A stretch of DNA of 60,107 nucleotides from Proteiniphilum sp. UBA1403 (GTDB lineage Bacteria > Bacteroidota > Bacteroidia > Bacteroidales > Dysgonomonadaceae), in contig DBQD01000045.1 in assembly GCA_002305715.1 (NCBI GenBank), positions 1-60,107 on the forward strand. The letters are read 5' to 3'. The notes under the pieces are model-generated. The model did no database searches and had not been told where the DNA came from. It saw nothing but the letters and a program-made list of their open reading frames with translations. Positions 1 through 7,941 of the stretch are shown here, in pieces. The position numbers were made by a program, and so were the translations under genes. Position 1 is the stretch's first letter, and the number at the start of each line of letters is the position of its first letter.

Positions 1-15
1 CAGATTAAATCGAAA

Positions 16-1920
16 CTAATTCACTTTAATCTTAACCAGTACCGTTTCTCTTTTCTGACTTCTTTCCCCCGATGGGGTAAATCGTGAAACCGGAGGTAAT
101 ACCTTTGTGATAGCTGTGCCAGACTCTTGAATGTACCCATCGCGGAACGCATTTTCTATGAATTTGAAAGTCTCCTCCTTGTTTAGATTCTCATCCGCAA
201 TAATACGTTCCAGCTCCTCTTGGCGTTTCTTTTCTATAAATGCATGCCACCCATCATCAACCTTTGTGGATGGCGTTAGAGAGTCGATAAACTGCTCGAT
301 AAGATCTTTCTTGCTTCTCAATTCCAGACTTGAGCCGACAGCCTTTTTGATTTTGACGATGATCTCCGAATCTTTTGTGTTGCTTTCATGGTACTGCCGT
401 ATGAGCTCCAGAATGTAGTCTATGTTGATCTCTACCTGTTTGATCAACTCCATCTCAAAAACAATATCATCGTTAATATTTTCGCTTTTTCCTTTCTTCC
501 GTTTCCGAAATTCATTATAAAGATTGATATACTGGCTGTGATAATCCTGCAGATCCCTTTCGTTCAGAAGTTCTTTACCTTCAAATTCATCGAAGGTAGT
601 TAGTATGTTTCTCAGTTTAAGGATCGCACTATAAAGACGGATGAAATCCTTCTGATTCTTTTCCCCTGTAATCATCCTCTCCACAGGGAATTGTTGCATC
701 AATATGTCTACTAAATCAGCATACCCCTCTATTTCCTTATCACCATCTGTGTAGCCATTGTAATACTCCTCAAACGTCTTCAGCAGTACAATTCCACCCG
801 CCTCCTTGTCCCCAAAGAGCGCAATACTCTCGTTGGTAGCATCTTCCAGATTGCGGAAGCAGACAATGTTGCCGAAAGTCTTCACCGAGTTCAGAATACG
901 GTTGGTGCGAGAATAAGCCTGTAACAAGCCGTGCAGACGCAGGTTCTTGTCCACCCACAGCGTGTTGAGCGTAGTAGCATCGAAGCCGGTAAGGAACATA
1001 TTTACCACAATAAGGATATCAATCTCCCTATCCTTGACCTTTTGCGACACATCCTTGTAGTAGTTCTGGAACTTATCGCTTGACGTATCATAATTGGTTT
1101 TAAACATCCCGTTGTAGTCCCTCATGGCAGCATCCAGGAAATCGCGAGAGCTTTTGTCGAGTAGGGAAGTGTCTTCCGGATTCTCATCGCCCAGTATTCC
1201 ATCCACATCCTCGTTAGCCGCATAACTATAAATAATTGCCACTTTCAGCTGTAGGTCGCTCGGCAAGCCCTCCATTTGTCTCTTGAATTCAGCATAATAC
1301 TTCTTTGCCACATCAATAGAAGAAACGGCAAAGATGGAATTAAAGCCGGCCATTCTGCGATCTTTGAGCGTATAATAGCTATTTCTCTTAGTCTTCTGGT
1401 CGAAATGCTCCCGTATGTATGCAACAATCTTCGCAATGCGTTCCGGCGAAGCCAATGCCCTTTCCCGATCGATATTCCATACCTTCTCATCCTTTATGTT
1501 CTCCTCTTCACGCATCGAACTCACGTAATCAATCCGGAAGGGCAACACATTCTTGTCGTTAATGGCATCTACAATGGTATAAGTATGAAGTTTGTCTCCA
1601 AATGCCTGCTCTGTGGCCACAATCTGATAAGGTCGCATTACCAGAAGCAGTTTATCGGAAGTAAAGACGCAGTATCTTGTCAAGATACTGAGTAAAGCAT
1701 GTTTTGAAAAGAAGGTATGCGTAAAGTCCAGCAGATTGGTAATGGGTTTATTGTTCGCATCGGCCCACCAGGAGGTAAACTCATAGCTGTTGCTGCTCTG
1801 TTTGCCCTTCTTAGGCTTACTCGACTCTTGTTCCTTTATGTGAGAGAAGCGGGTTGTGTTGCTCTTTCCTACAAATTTAGGCAAAATAAACCATTTAGCG
1901 AGTTTTGATTGCTGAATCAA
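16..1920 (-). pseudogene. hsdR: Type I restriction enzyme R subunit (HsdR), N-terminally truncated and internally deleted
   Basis: This is the C-terminal part of a type I restriction R subunit, the ATP-driven translocase/nuclease. Residues ~20-105 match the family segment before the helicase (SWWADANNKP; LLLVMRPYQIVATE), and the text then jumps to AFGDKLHTYTIVDAI (106-120), which in intact HsdR lies beyond the Walker A, DEAD-box and motif III region. The PD-(D/E)xK nuclease and the whole ATP-binding lobe are therefore missing, while the second helicase lobe remains (VVNMFLTGFD near 303, QAYSRTNRI near 335) with the helical C-terminus. Length is 634 residues against roughly 900-1050 in the family. 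The 5'-most start is TTG; the frame stays open ten more codons to TAA at 1951-1953, and the first ~20 residues do not resemble HsdR. The reading frame is preserved across the deletion, so a protein could be made, but it should not hydrolyse ATP or cut DNA. hsdM and hsdS are not in the window. Confidence 0.85.
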
Positions 1921-1986
1921 AGAAGTAATTTCCTCGCTCTTCCTTCGTACTTACTCCGTATCTCCTTCGGATAAAATGCCGATTAT

Positions 1987-2030
1987 ACAGAGGGATTACA
2001 GAGGGGTAACAGAGGGATAACAGAGGGGTA
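1987..2030. repeat. 11-bp tandem repeat, four copies
   Basis: Four consecutive 11-mers alternate between acagagggatt/acagagggata and acagaggggta, differing only at two positions. They lie immediately 5' of the truncated hsdR frame (minus strand) and downstream of the serine hydrolase gene. They are not in a recognisable coding frame. Copy number could vary by slippage. Confidence 0.85.
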
Positions 2031-2108
2031 CCGAACAAAGTCGAGAAGAATAAGCATAGATCCTAGATCAATATCTCTATTTTGTACGAATTGATAGTGA
2101 TGTTTAAC

Positions 2109-3335
2109 TTATTGCATCCTTCCAGTATAAGCATCAACACCCGATTTATTGACTGGTTGTGCGAAGAACCTCTCGGCTGCTTTGTCGATTTCGGCACGCC
2201 ATGGCTGTTCACCACCAGCGCTTTGAACCACCCAGAGTTTAAGCTCTTTCTTGTGCCAATTTACAGAACAGTTTGTGCCCCAAGCACCCCCATGACCATA
2301 CCAAGCGTCATCACTGTCCTTTTCCGGTGCCGACAAGCCAAGAGAATATCCACCAAGACCATTGGGACGTGTGGATACTGCGAGCAGATTTTTCACGGTT
2401 TCTTCTTTCAAGATACGCACACCATTATCTCCTACGCCAAGATTCATCAACATCTTATAGAATTTCAGCTGATCGTTTGCGGTTGTCCAAAGACCAGCAC
2501 CGGCAGATGCAAATACATGTGAATCGTTATAAGGCCGTTGTTGCCATCCCATTTCTTCAACCCATTCAGCTGGAGCATCCTTTTTATATGCATATAGTTC
2601 TATCTTGTTTTTAAGTTGTTTATCGGTCGGCCAGAACCAAGTAGCCTTCATTCCCAGAGGATCAAGCACCTCCTGTTTGAGATAAGCTTCCCATTTCATT
2701 CCTGTGACGACCTCAACGATAGCAGCACCAATGTCAATTCCCGTGTTTGAATATAGTTCGCGTGTACCAGGCTCAAACATGATAGGTGATGCGGCAGCAA
2801 TAGAGGCTGTCTGACGAAGAGGAGCTCCTCCTGACCATCCACCGCCTCTCACGTCGGATCGTTTGGCACTAATTTCGAAGGGGAAGCCGCCAGTATGGTT
2901 GAGTACCATGCGAACAGTCAAGACGTTCTTAGCCTTTCGAAGAGTCATAGTGCTATCATTTGATCCATCCAACACCCATAACACTGCAAATTCCGGTAGA
3001 TACTTTGACACAGGATCGTCGAGTGAAATACGTCCCTCTTCCACCAGCTTAGCAATTGTCACTCCGCAGAATCCTTTCGTCTGTGAACATTGCATGAATA
3101 CATTGTCCATCTTAATTGGACGCTTTTGAGACACGTCGGCATAACCTATGCAGGTGGTTTCCTGCACGCCATCCTTATAAAATACACTAATAGCACCGGG
3201 CAACTGACCACTATCCACATAGGGCTGTAGTACTGTTTTTGCATAACTTGTTTTGGAATCCCTTGGCTTTTCACTCTTGGCAGTAGCTGATATGCAGAAG
3301 AGTACAGCAATCAGCAAAAATAAAGTTTTCTTCAT
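2109..3335 (-). CDS. Secreted serine hydrolase of the beta-lactamase / penicillin-binding fold (PF00144)
   Basis: The protein has 408 residues with a cleavable signal peptide (residues 1-19, ending ATA). The three active-site elements of class C beta-lactamase-like hydrolases are present: S84-Q-T-K87 (SxxK), Y195-S-N197 (YxN) and H348-G-G350 (in place of KTG). It should act outside the inner membrane, hydrolysing an ester or peptide; family members include esterases, D-aminopeptidases and DD-carboxypeptidases, so the substrate cannot be named. The gene stands alone; a TATTTTTG -7 box (minus strand, 3365-3372) lies about 30 bases before the ATG. A role as an antibiotic-resistance beta-lactamase is not supported, because HGG rather than KTG is typical of generic serine hydrolases. 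Confidence 0.85.
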   Translation of the reverse strand: MKKTLFLLIAVLFCISATAKSEKPRDSKTSYAKTVLQPYVDSGQLPGAISVFYKDGVQETTCIGYADVSQKRPIKMDNVFMQCSQTKGFCGVTIAKLVEEGRISLDDPVSKYLPEFAVLWVLDGSNDSTMTLRKAKNVLTVRMVLNHTGGFPFEISAKRSDVRGGGWSGGAPLRQTASIAAASPIMFEPGTRELYSNTGIDIGAAIVEVVTGMKWEAYLKQEVLDPLGMKATWFWPTDKQLKNKIELYAYKKDAPAEWVEEMGWQQRPYNDSHVFASAGAGLWTTANDQLKFYKMLMNLGVGDNGVRILKEETVKNLLAVSTRPNGLGGYSLGLSAPEKDSDDAWYGHGGAWGTNCSVNWHKKELKLWVVQSAGGEQPWRAEIDKAAERFFAQPVNKSGVDAYTGRMQ

Positions 3336-3364
3336 GTTTTTATGATGTTAATTGGGTAATGCTC

Positions 3365-3372
3365 CAAAAATA
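3365..3372 (-). promoter_or_regulatory. Bacteroidetes-type -7 box (TATTTTTG) for the serine hydrolase gene
   Basis: Read on the minus strand the octamer fits TAnnTTTG and lies ~30 bases upstream of the ATG at 3335. No convincing -33 element was identified. Confidence 0.45.
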
Positions 3373-3513
3373 AGATACTGACAATAAACATCAACCCAAA
3401 GTAAAGGAGCAGTGGAATGGCGATGCGTACCACAACTTTTGGCTATTTCGCCAATTGTGATATTTACCTCATGCGTTTTACAATAGGGTTACTGTTGGTA
3501 GTACTCATAATTA

Positions 3514-3945
3514 TTACAGGTATTCTATTACGAATTGTTGGCAAAAATCTTTTAATAGGTCACGCACACGACTGAATTCAGCCTTTATTTCAACTTCAGT
3601 TCCTTGAAATTTAGCTGGGTCGGGGAAGTCATGATGAAATTTTTGCGCATTAGTGGAGAAATAGGGGCAGCGTTCACGAGCATTGTCACAAACGGTGATA
3701 ATGTAATCGAAATCAATGTCGCGGTATTGGTCCACATTGTTGGACGTATGGCCTGAAATGTCGATGCCGTCATCTTTCATTGTCTCTACTGCTCGAGGAT
3801 TCACGCCATGCGTTTCCACACCGGCACTATACACATCCGCTTTTTCTCCTGCAAAATAGCGCAGGTAGCCTTCGGCCATTTGGCTTCGGCAGCTATTACC
3901 TGTACAGAGTACCAAAACTTTCTTTTTTATCTTTTCATTATCCAT
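3514..3945 (-). CDS. arsC: Arsenate reductase, thioredoxin-coupled type (low-molecular-weight PTPase fold)
   Basis: The 143-residue protein has the phosphatase-like P-loop C14-TGNSC-R20-S and two further cysteines, C86 and C93, in CDNARERCP; this triple-cysteine layout matches the S. aureus pI258-type ArsC, which reduces arsenate to arsenite using a Cys cascade and thioredoxin. The catalytic Asp is in the FPDP motif near 107-110. No arsenite pump or ArsR regulator lies next to it, so it is a solo gene and either relies on an efflux gene elsewhere or has a different phosphate-like substrate. A TAAATTTG box (3960-3953) ends only 8 bases before the ATG, which would give an almost leaderless transcript. 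Confidence 0.88.
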   Translation of the reverse strand: MDNEKIKKKVLVLCTGNSCRSQMAEGYLRYFAGEKADVYSAGVETHGVNPRAVETMKDDGIDISGHTSNNVDQYRDIDFDYIITVCDNARERCPYFSTNAQKFHHDFPDPAKFQGTEVEIKAEFSRVRDLLKDFCQQFVIEYL

Positions 3946-4324
3946 AGGACGACAAATTTAATACAATGATTAGGAGATTGTTCCATTTATCAATTCAGAA
4001 AATGAAACTAATAACTTAACCAGTTGATAAACAAAATAAAAGCCCGATCATTAGGCAATCGAGTAACAAACTGGTAACAAAATACAAACAAGTATAGTTT
4101 TGCAGGCTTTTCTATTTTCCAAAGATAGGCAAATTAATAAAACATAAAATATCTTACCCGGTAAAGTATAACCATAAGAAAAGTTCCAGAAGTTAACTGA
4201 GAATAGCGGAAGCAAGTATGTAATAGTTCGAAGTGTGAAAGAAGCGATAGAGGAAATGTAGATTTATTTACAAATAGAAATAATTGTTATATATTTACTT
4301 AACTAATCTTAGTTTAATTACAGC
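3946..4324. other. Intergenic, AT-rich, no gene recognised
   Basis: This stretch between arsC and a small unknown gene contains a wide inverted repeat (TTAACCAGTT at 4016-4025 against AACTGGTAA at 4069-4077) enclosing a smaller CGAT/ATCG pair, and a plus-strand TAGTTTTG octamer (4095-4102) that fits the -7 consensus and could start a transcript into the gene at 4325 with a ~215-base leader. I see no tRNA, small RNA or further coding frame that I can support. Confidence 0.5.
3953..3960 (-). promoter_or_regulatory. Possible -7 box (TAAATTTG) directly upstream of arsC
   Basis: The octamer fits TAnnTTTG on the minus strand. With the usual 5-7 bases to the transcription start, the mRNA would begin within a base or two of the arsC ATG at 3945. 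Confidence 0.35.
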
Positions 4325-4627
4325 ATGGGAAAAAAGATTTATGTAAACGGCAATATTATTATTAAAACACGGTATTTTAAATTCAAGGATAATTGTGGAG
4401 CATGTTACCGTGAGCCACCTGAAGGTGCTGAAATATGGGAAGCTAACAAAATTGAAAACGGCAGTAAATTTTTCGAGATTACTGATAAAAATCCTCAATC
4501 AATATTCAACGATTATTACGCAAAAGGAGGATTTACTACATATGATAGTGATATAAAGAGGTTGAAAGCAAAAGGAGCAGGATTCTTTGAACAAAAAGTA
4601 ATTTACAATGTATTAAGAGAGTCATAA
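4325..4627 (+). CDS. Hypothetical protein, 100 residues
   Basis: I do not recognise this protein. It is a small, charged, soluble-looking chain without signal peptide or membrane segment, with two nearby cysteines (CGAC near residue 25-28) followed by a short acidic/proline stretch. It opens a group of three small frames on the plus strand (4325, 4643, 4749) in an AT-rich patch flanked by minus-strand genes, which suggests a small acquired cassette. ATG at 4325 is the only sensible start. It could be part of an immunity or toxin-antitoxin type locus, but nothing in the sequence shows this. Confidence 0.55.
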   Translation: MGKKIYVNGNIIIKTRYFKFKDNCGACYREPPEGAEIWEANKIENGSKFFEITDKNPQSIFNDYYAKGGFTTYDSDIKRLKAKGAGFFEQKVIYNVLRES

Positions 4628-4642
4628 CTTAATACAGACACG

Positions 4643-4749
4643 ATGAAAGAGTTTTTCAATAAGAATCAGATATTTACGCTTTTATAAATGAAGCTGATAT
4701 ATTAGTTGATGAAATTTGTAATAAAGTTCCCAATAAAACCACTTCGTAA
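4643..4749 (+). pseudogene. Small frame interrupted by a one-base frameshift in a T run
   Basis: ATG at 4643 reads MKEFFNKNQIFTL and stops after 14 codons (TAA at 4685-4687). Adding one base to the TTTT run around 4680-4683 joins it to FINEADILVDEICNKVPNKT and a stop at 4747-4749. The extended frame ends in TAATG, sharing its last A with the ATG of the next small gene, which is the overlap expected of translationally coupled genes and is the main reason to believe the joined reading. It could be a sequencing error, a true frameshift, or programmed slippage. Function unknown. Confidence 0.4.
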
Positions 4750-4961
4750 TGAATTGGAAAAGAATTATTACTACCGGATTAGCGATTATTATATTTTGCC
4801 CTGCTTTTCAAGACATACCCCAAGACAACACGCATGTTACTGATTCTATTAAAGATTTGATTTTAATCCTTTCAAATGAAATGTCAAGAGAAGAGTTGCA
4901 AGAAAAGCTAAACCATTACTACATCGTCAACACATGCCAAAGCGGTTTTGGATATATCTGA
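4749..4961 (+). CDS. Hypothetical small secreted or membrane-anchored protein, 70 residues
   Basis: The chain starts with a lysine/arginine pair and a hydrophobic stretch (residues ~6-20, ITTGLAIIIFCPAF) that reads as a signal peptide or anchor, followed by a polar, helical-looking tail. The cysteine at 18 is not in a good lipobox. Its ATG overlaps the stop of the preceding interrupted frame by one base. It ends 17 bases before the convergent Spy-like gene. I do not recognise the family; gene status rests on the coupling and the signal-like N-terminus. Confidence 0.4.
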   Translation: MNWKRIITTGLAIIIFCPAFQDIPQDNTHVTDSIKDLILILSNEMSREELQEKLNHYYIVNTCQSGFGYI

Positions 4962-4978
4962 CGGAGAGGCGATAACAG

Positions 4979-5470
4979 CTATCTTCTTCTACTGTTACCG
5001 CGATTGGTTCCCTGGTTGCTTCTGTTTTCCTGTTCGTTACGGAAGTTTGTGACTTCCTGTTGAATAAACTTACGTTCTGCTTGCTGTGCCCGGAAGAGTT
5101 TCTCGGGTCCCAATATTTTTTCGAATTGGGGTGCATACAACTTATCAAGAGCTGCTTCTTTTACTTTTATTTCCAGATCGTCTTCAAGTAATTTTCTATA
5201 TTCCTGATCCGAAATGTTGTTGTTCTCCTTAATTCGTTGGATTTTATCTCTATGTTGTTTGTAGAGTTCAAACTTCTTTTGAGTCAATTCACTGTTCAAC
5301 GGAAAATATTTGTCAGCTTCTTCCTTAGTGAGTCCGGCTTCTTTTTTGATATATTCCATTTTTCTCTTTTCATAATCGGCCATGTCCATTCGTCTACTTT
5401 GAGCCAATAATGAATAGGTATATATAGGAAGTATGCATAGCATCAATATCAAAATTATACTTTTTCTCAT
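4979..5470 (-). CDS. Periplasmic Spy/CpxP-like helical protein (163 residues)
   Basis: A signal peptide (residues ~1-23, ending LLAQ) precedes a highly charged, helical protein rich in K, E and R, with a LTKEEADKYFPL segment and a C-terminal Gln/Asn/Arg-rich tail ending NSRRR. Small proteins of this look are common as the last gene of Bacteroidetes ECF-sigma operons and resemble periplasmic Spy/CpxP-type or sensor proteins. It follows the membrane anti-sigma-like gene by 13 bases on the same strand, so it is almost certainly co-transcribed with it. A role in periplasmic stress sensing is inference from context; no enzymatic motif is visible. Confidence 0.6.
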   Translation of the reverse strand: MRKSIILILMLCILPIYTYSLLAQSRRMDMADYEKRKMEYIKKEAGLTKEEADKYFPLNSELTQKKFELYKQHRDKIQRIKENNNISDQEYRKLLEDDLEIKVKEAALDKLYAPQFEKILGPEKLFRAQQAERKFIQQEVTNFRNEQENRSNQGTNRGNSRRR

Positions 5471-5483
5471 GACAAATTCAAAT

Positions 5484-5897
5484 TTAATTCAGATAGTATT
5501 GATTGTACATATAATCATAGTATCCGTCTTCTACTACTTGTTCCTCTAGAAACTGATAAAATTCTTCTTCTGTAATGTGTACCGTTGACCAGTAACTATC
5601 AGCTGTTTCCGAAATACTGACGGTTTCATTATCAGAGATCTGCTGCGAAGTTAGAGGGCTTGAGTTTGCATCGCCGGTGAGAAAGTCAACGGTAACGTAA
5701 ATTCCGATAAACATGGCTGCCAAATAAACCCATGGTTTGACCTTCTCCCACATCGTTACCGGGGGAGCTGCAACAAACTCTTTCTCCGGTAGTCGGCTCA
5801 TGATCTCCTCATTCAGTGTCTCAAAATAGTTTTCGGGCACCTTAAAAGGATTTTTTGTTTTGTCTATCTCATTCAATTTACTGGTCTTTGCTTTCAT
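5484..5897 (-). CDS. Membrane protein of the ECF-sigma operon, probable anti-sigma factor
   Basis: The 137-residue protein has a cytoplasmic N-terminus with the motif NPFKVPENYFE (residues ~16-26), one membrane segment (about 53-71, WVYLAAMFIGIYVTVDFL) and a short acidic extracytoplasmic C-terminus. In Bacteroidetes the NPFKVPENYFE-type N-terminus commonly sits in small proteins encoded just after an ECF sigma gene, so a sigma-sequestering role is a reasonable inference. It does not show the zinc-binding HxxxCxxC motif of ZAS anti-sigmas. It lies between the sigma gene (133 bases upstream) and the Spy-like gene (13 bases downstream). Confidence 0.6.
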   Translation of the reverse strand: MKAKTSKLNEIDKTKNPFKVPENYFETLNEEIMSRLPEKEFVAAPPVTMWEKVKPWVYLAAMFIGIYVTVDFLTGDANSSPLTSQQISDNETVSISETADSYWSTVHITEEEFYQFLEEQVVEDGYYDYMYNQYYLN

Positions 5898-6030
5898 ACG
5901 ATACTATTCATTTCAAAGATTTCGTAAAACTTGTTATATAAATCTACTTCTTTGACTTATTGCTCGCTATTCCATCTTCTCTATTACGCCGAGATCCGCT
6001 AATAAATAGACATCGTTGTATAAAAAAGGT

Positions 6031-6576
6031 TTAATTGGAATCTCCAAAAATCTTTTCAATTTTCTTAACAGCATGATGGTAAGATGCTTTGAGTGCTCCC
6101 ACCGAGGTGCCGAGGATTTCAGACATATCTTCGTACTTCATTTCCTCAAAATATTTCATCTGAAATACAAGACGTTGCTTATCGGGAAGTGTAAGTATGG
6201 CTTTCTGTAATTGGGTTTGTGCCGAGTCACCATCGAAATACTCGTCGCTCTCCAAGGTGTTGAGTAGGAATGTATCACCATCGTCAATGGAGACATTGTT
6301 TTGAGCTCTTTTTTTGTTCAGGAAGGTGATACTTTCATTTATGGCTATCCGATAAAGCCAGGTGGTGAGTTTTGCATCTCCTCGAAAATTATCGAGGTTT
6401 GTCCAGGCTTTGACAAACACATCTTGCAAGATGTCGTTGGCATCGTCGTGCGAAAACACCATCTTTCGTATCTGCCAGTATAACCTCTCGCTATACTCAG
6501 ATACAATACGGGAAAACGCCCTCCTACTTGTAAGCGGACTGCGCAACTCTTCCAATAGCTTTTCCTCGTCGATCAT
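6031..6576 (-). CDS. ECF-subfamily RNA polymerase sigma factor (181 residues)
   Basis: Region 2 (about 30-67) carries the ECF hallmark DDANDILQDVFVKAW followed by FRGDAKLTTWLYRIAIN, and region 4 (about 123-176) carries LPDKQRLVFQMKYFEEMKYEDMSEILG and a helix-turn-helix ending in HHAVKKIEK. There is no region 3, as expected. It directs polymerase to a stress or envelope regulon; the adjacent membrane and periplasmic proteins point to envelope sensing. It follows the TPR gene by 51 bases and also has its own TAACTTTG -7 box on the minus strand (6607-6600), so it can be expressed independently. Confidence 0.9.
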   Translation of the reverse strand: MIDEEKLLEELRSPLTSRRAFSRIVSEYSERLYWQIRKMVFSHDDANDILQDVFVKAWTNLDNFRGDAKLTTWLYRIAINESITFLNKKRAQNNVSIDDGDTFLLNTLESDEYFDGDSAQTQLQKAILTLPDKQRLVFQMKYFEEMKYEDMSEILGTSVGALKASYHHAVKKIEKIFGDSN

Positions 6577-6599
6577 TTCTCTCTTTTCGGGATTCTACG

Positions 6600-6607
6600 C
6601 AAAGTTA
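6600..6607 (-). promoter_or_regulatory. -7 box (TAACTTTG) for the ECF sigma gene
   Basis: The octamer fits TAnnTTTG on the minus strand, lies in the 51-base gap between the TPR gene and the sigma gene, and predicts a start of transcription about 15-18 bases before the sigma ATG. Confidence 0.45.
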
Positions 6608-6627
6608 TCTAAAAAAATGGTCTCTTC

Positions 6628-7710
6628 TCAGATATTGTCCCCTTTTTCAAACCAATTCACGAAATTCTCGGCTGTCTCGGGGTTTTGTTTCCACCATTCC
6701 ATCGACTCGGGAAAATAGGATACACTGATATATCGACAGAAGGTGTCGTAATAATTGGAATGTTCAATATAGGAAAAGAAGGGAATATAAAAGGTCCAGA
6801 AAATACCCAGCTTGTTGCCATTGTAGCTTTCATCTTGAAGTACTTGGATGATTGATCGGTTCACGGCACAGAACTGAGCATATTCATCTTCTGCAGCGGA
6901 GGTGGTTTGCAAGGAATCGAGTGTTGATATAATTGCCTGGTAAACCAAGTTTCTGTTCAGACCTTCTTCTTCTGTTAATGGTGGAATTGGTTCTTGATTG
7001 TGCGTGATTTCTTCTTCGCTAAGTGGATGATTGAAGGAACGTACAACCGGCTTGTCTGTTTTAATGATACGCATGGTCTGTAACAGTTCTTCAAATGCAT
7101 TTTTCGATCGTTTACTGTCCGGCTCCAGCAGGAGAAACATCTGCATGGAAAGGATACTTTGCACCCATAGTCCTTTATCTTTCAGTGCGTAAGCGTTTAA
7201 TAAGAAGGCTCCACTGTGCGACTTATCCAAGTCAATTGCCTTTTTTATATGTTCAACTGTCTTGTCGATGTTATCAATCTTGTAATAGTTCAATGCCATG
7301 TTAAAGTGGAGAATATACTCATCTCCCAATTTTTCCAATCCCTCTTGTAATAAAGCAATCGCTTCTTCGGGATATCCCATTTCTACCAAAGCTTCGCTTT
7401 TAACGGCATATGCACCGGGAGATAACTTGTCATCCTGGGTACTGATAACTATGGAACTGTATGTCGATGCATTTTCAAAGTCCTTCATGGCTAAATAGGT
7501 CAGCGACATTTCATATGTGGCCTGCACCGTGCTGGGGTTTAACTTTAGAGCTTCCCTATATTTTTCGATTGCCTTTTCATATTCACCATGATCATGTAGA
7601 GCCACTCCTTCCTGAATCAATTGTTTGATAATTGACTCTTGATCATCGCTATAGGCTTGAAATACAAAGGAGGCGATAATGAATGCGATAAGACTGATTT
7701 TTATTTTCAT
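6628..7710 (-). CDS. Secreted tetratricopeptide-repeat protein
   Basis: The protein has 360 residues, a signal peptide (residues 1-21) and at least four TPR units between about 30 and 205, the clearest being EYEKAIEKYREALKLNPSTVQATYEMSLTY style repeats with the usual A-L-Y-A-P spacing. The C-terminal 150 residues have no recognisable domain. It should be a protein-protein interaction module outside the inner membrane. As first gene of a four-gene minus-strand run (TPR, sigma, anti-sigma-like, Spy-like) it may belong to the same envelope-sensing pathway; that link is inferred from order and spacing only. Confidence 0.75.
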   Translation of the reverse strand: MKIKISLIAFIIASFVFQAYSDDQESIIKQLIQEGVALHDHGEYEKAIEKYREALKLNPSTVQATYEMSLTYLAMKDFENASTYSSIVISTQDDKLSPGAYAVKSEALVEMGYPEEAIALLQEGLEKLGDEYILHFNMALNYYKIDNIDKTVEHIKKAIDLDKSHSGAFLLNAYALKDKGLWVQSILSMQMFLLLEPDSKRSKNAFEELLQTMRIIKTDKPVVRSFNHPLSEEEITHNQEPIPPLTEEEGLNRNLVYQAIISTLDSLQTTSAAEDEYAQFCAVNRSIIQVLQDESYNGNKLGIFWTFYIPFFSYIEHSNYYDTFCRYISVSYFPESMEWWKQNPETAENFVNWFEKGDNI

Positions 7711-7889
7711 AAAACGTAAAATGACGGGGGATTAATGTGTCCCGATGTAAAAAGAGGCTTTTTTTTACCGGGTAAAAATAGGACAAAAAAATGAAAACGA
7801 AAGAATCCTTGTAAAAAAAGGACGATATTTGTGACAATTATAAACATTTAATCGCATTTCGAAAGAGATTTTTACGTATTTGGAGCGGA

Positions 7890-7915
7890 TTTGTTTCGAA
7901 AGATGTATACTTTTG
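7890..7915 (+). promoter_or_regulatory. Promoter of prmA with -7 box TACTTTTG and upstream TTTGTTTCGAA
   Basis: The -7 octamer at 7908-7915 fits TAnnTTTG. An upstream TTTG begins 18 bases before it and is part of the 11-mer TTTGTTTCGAA, which recurs at the identical distance from the -7 box of another gene (24790-24815). The predicted transcription start near 7921 lies downstream of an in-frame ATG at 7903, which is why the prmA start is placed at 7942. Confidence 0.5.
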
Positions 7916-7941
7916 CAGTACAAAAGCAAAATGATGATTTT

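Noticed and set aside
2109..3335. Antibiotic-resistance beta-lactamase
   Set aside because: The SxxK, YxN and HGG elements are those of the wide serine hydrolase family; nothing points to beta-lactam hydrolysis in particular.
3417..3575. A 52-codon plus-strand frame with a hydrophobic stretch, antisense to the end of arsC
   Set aside because: It has a membrane-like segment but overlaps arsC coding sequence on the other strand, with no promoter or ribosome site; it may be chance.
4016..4077. Wide inverted repeat TTAACCAGTT...AACTGGTAA as an attachment site or tRNA
   Set aside because: The arms are short with a 43-base spacer, no integrase or tRNA is adjacent, and no cloverleaf can be drawn.
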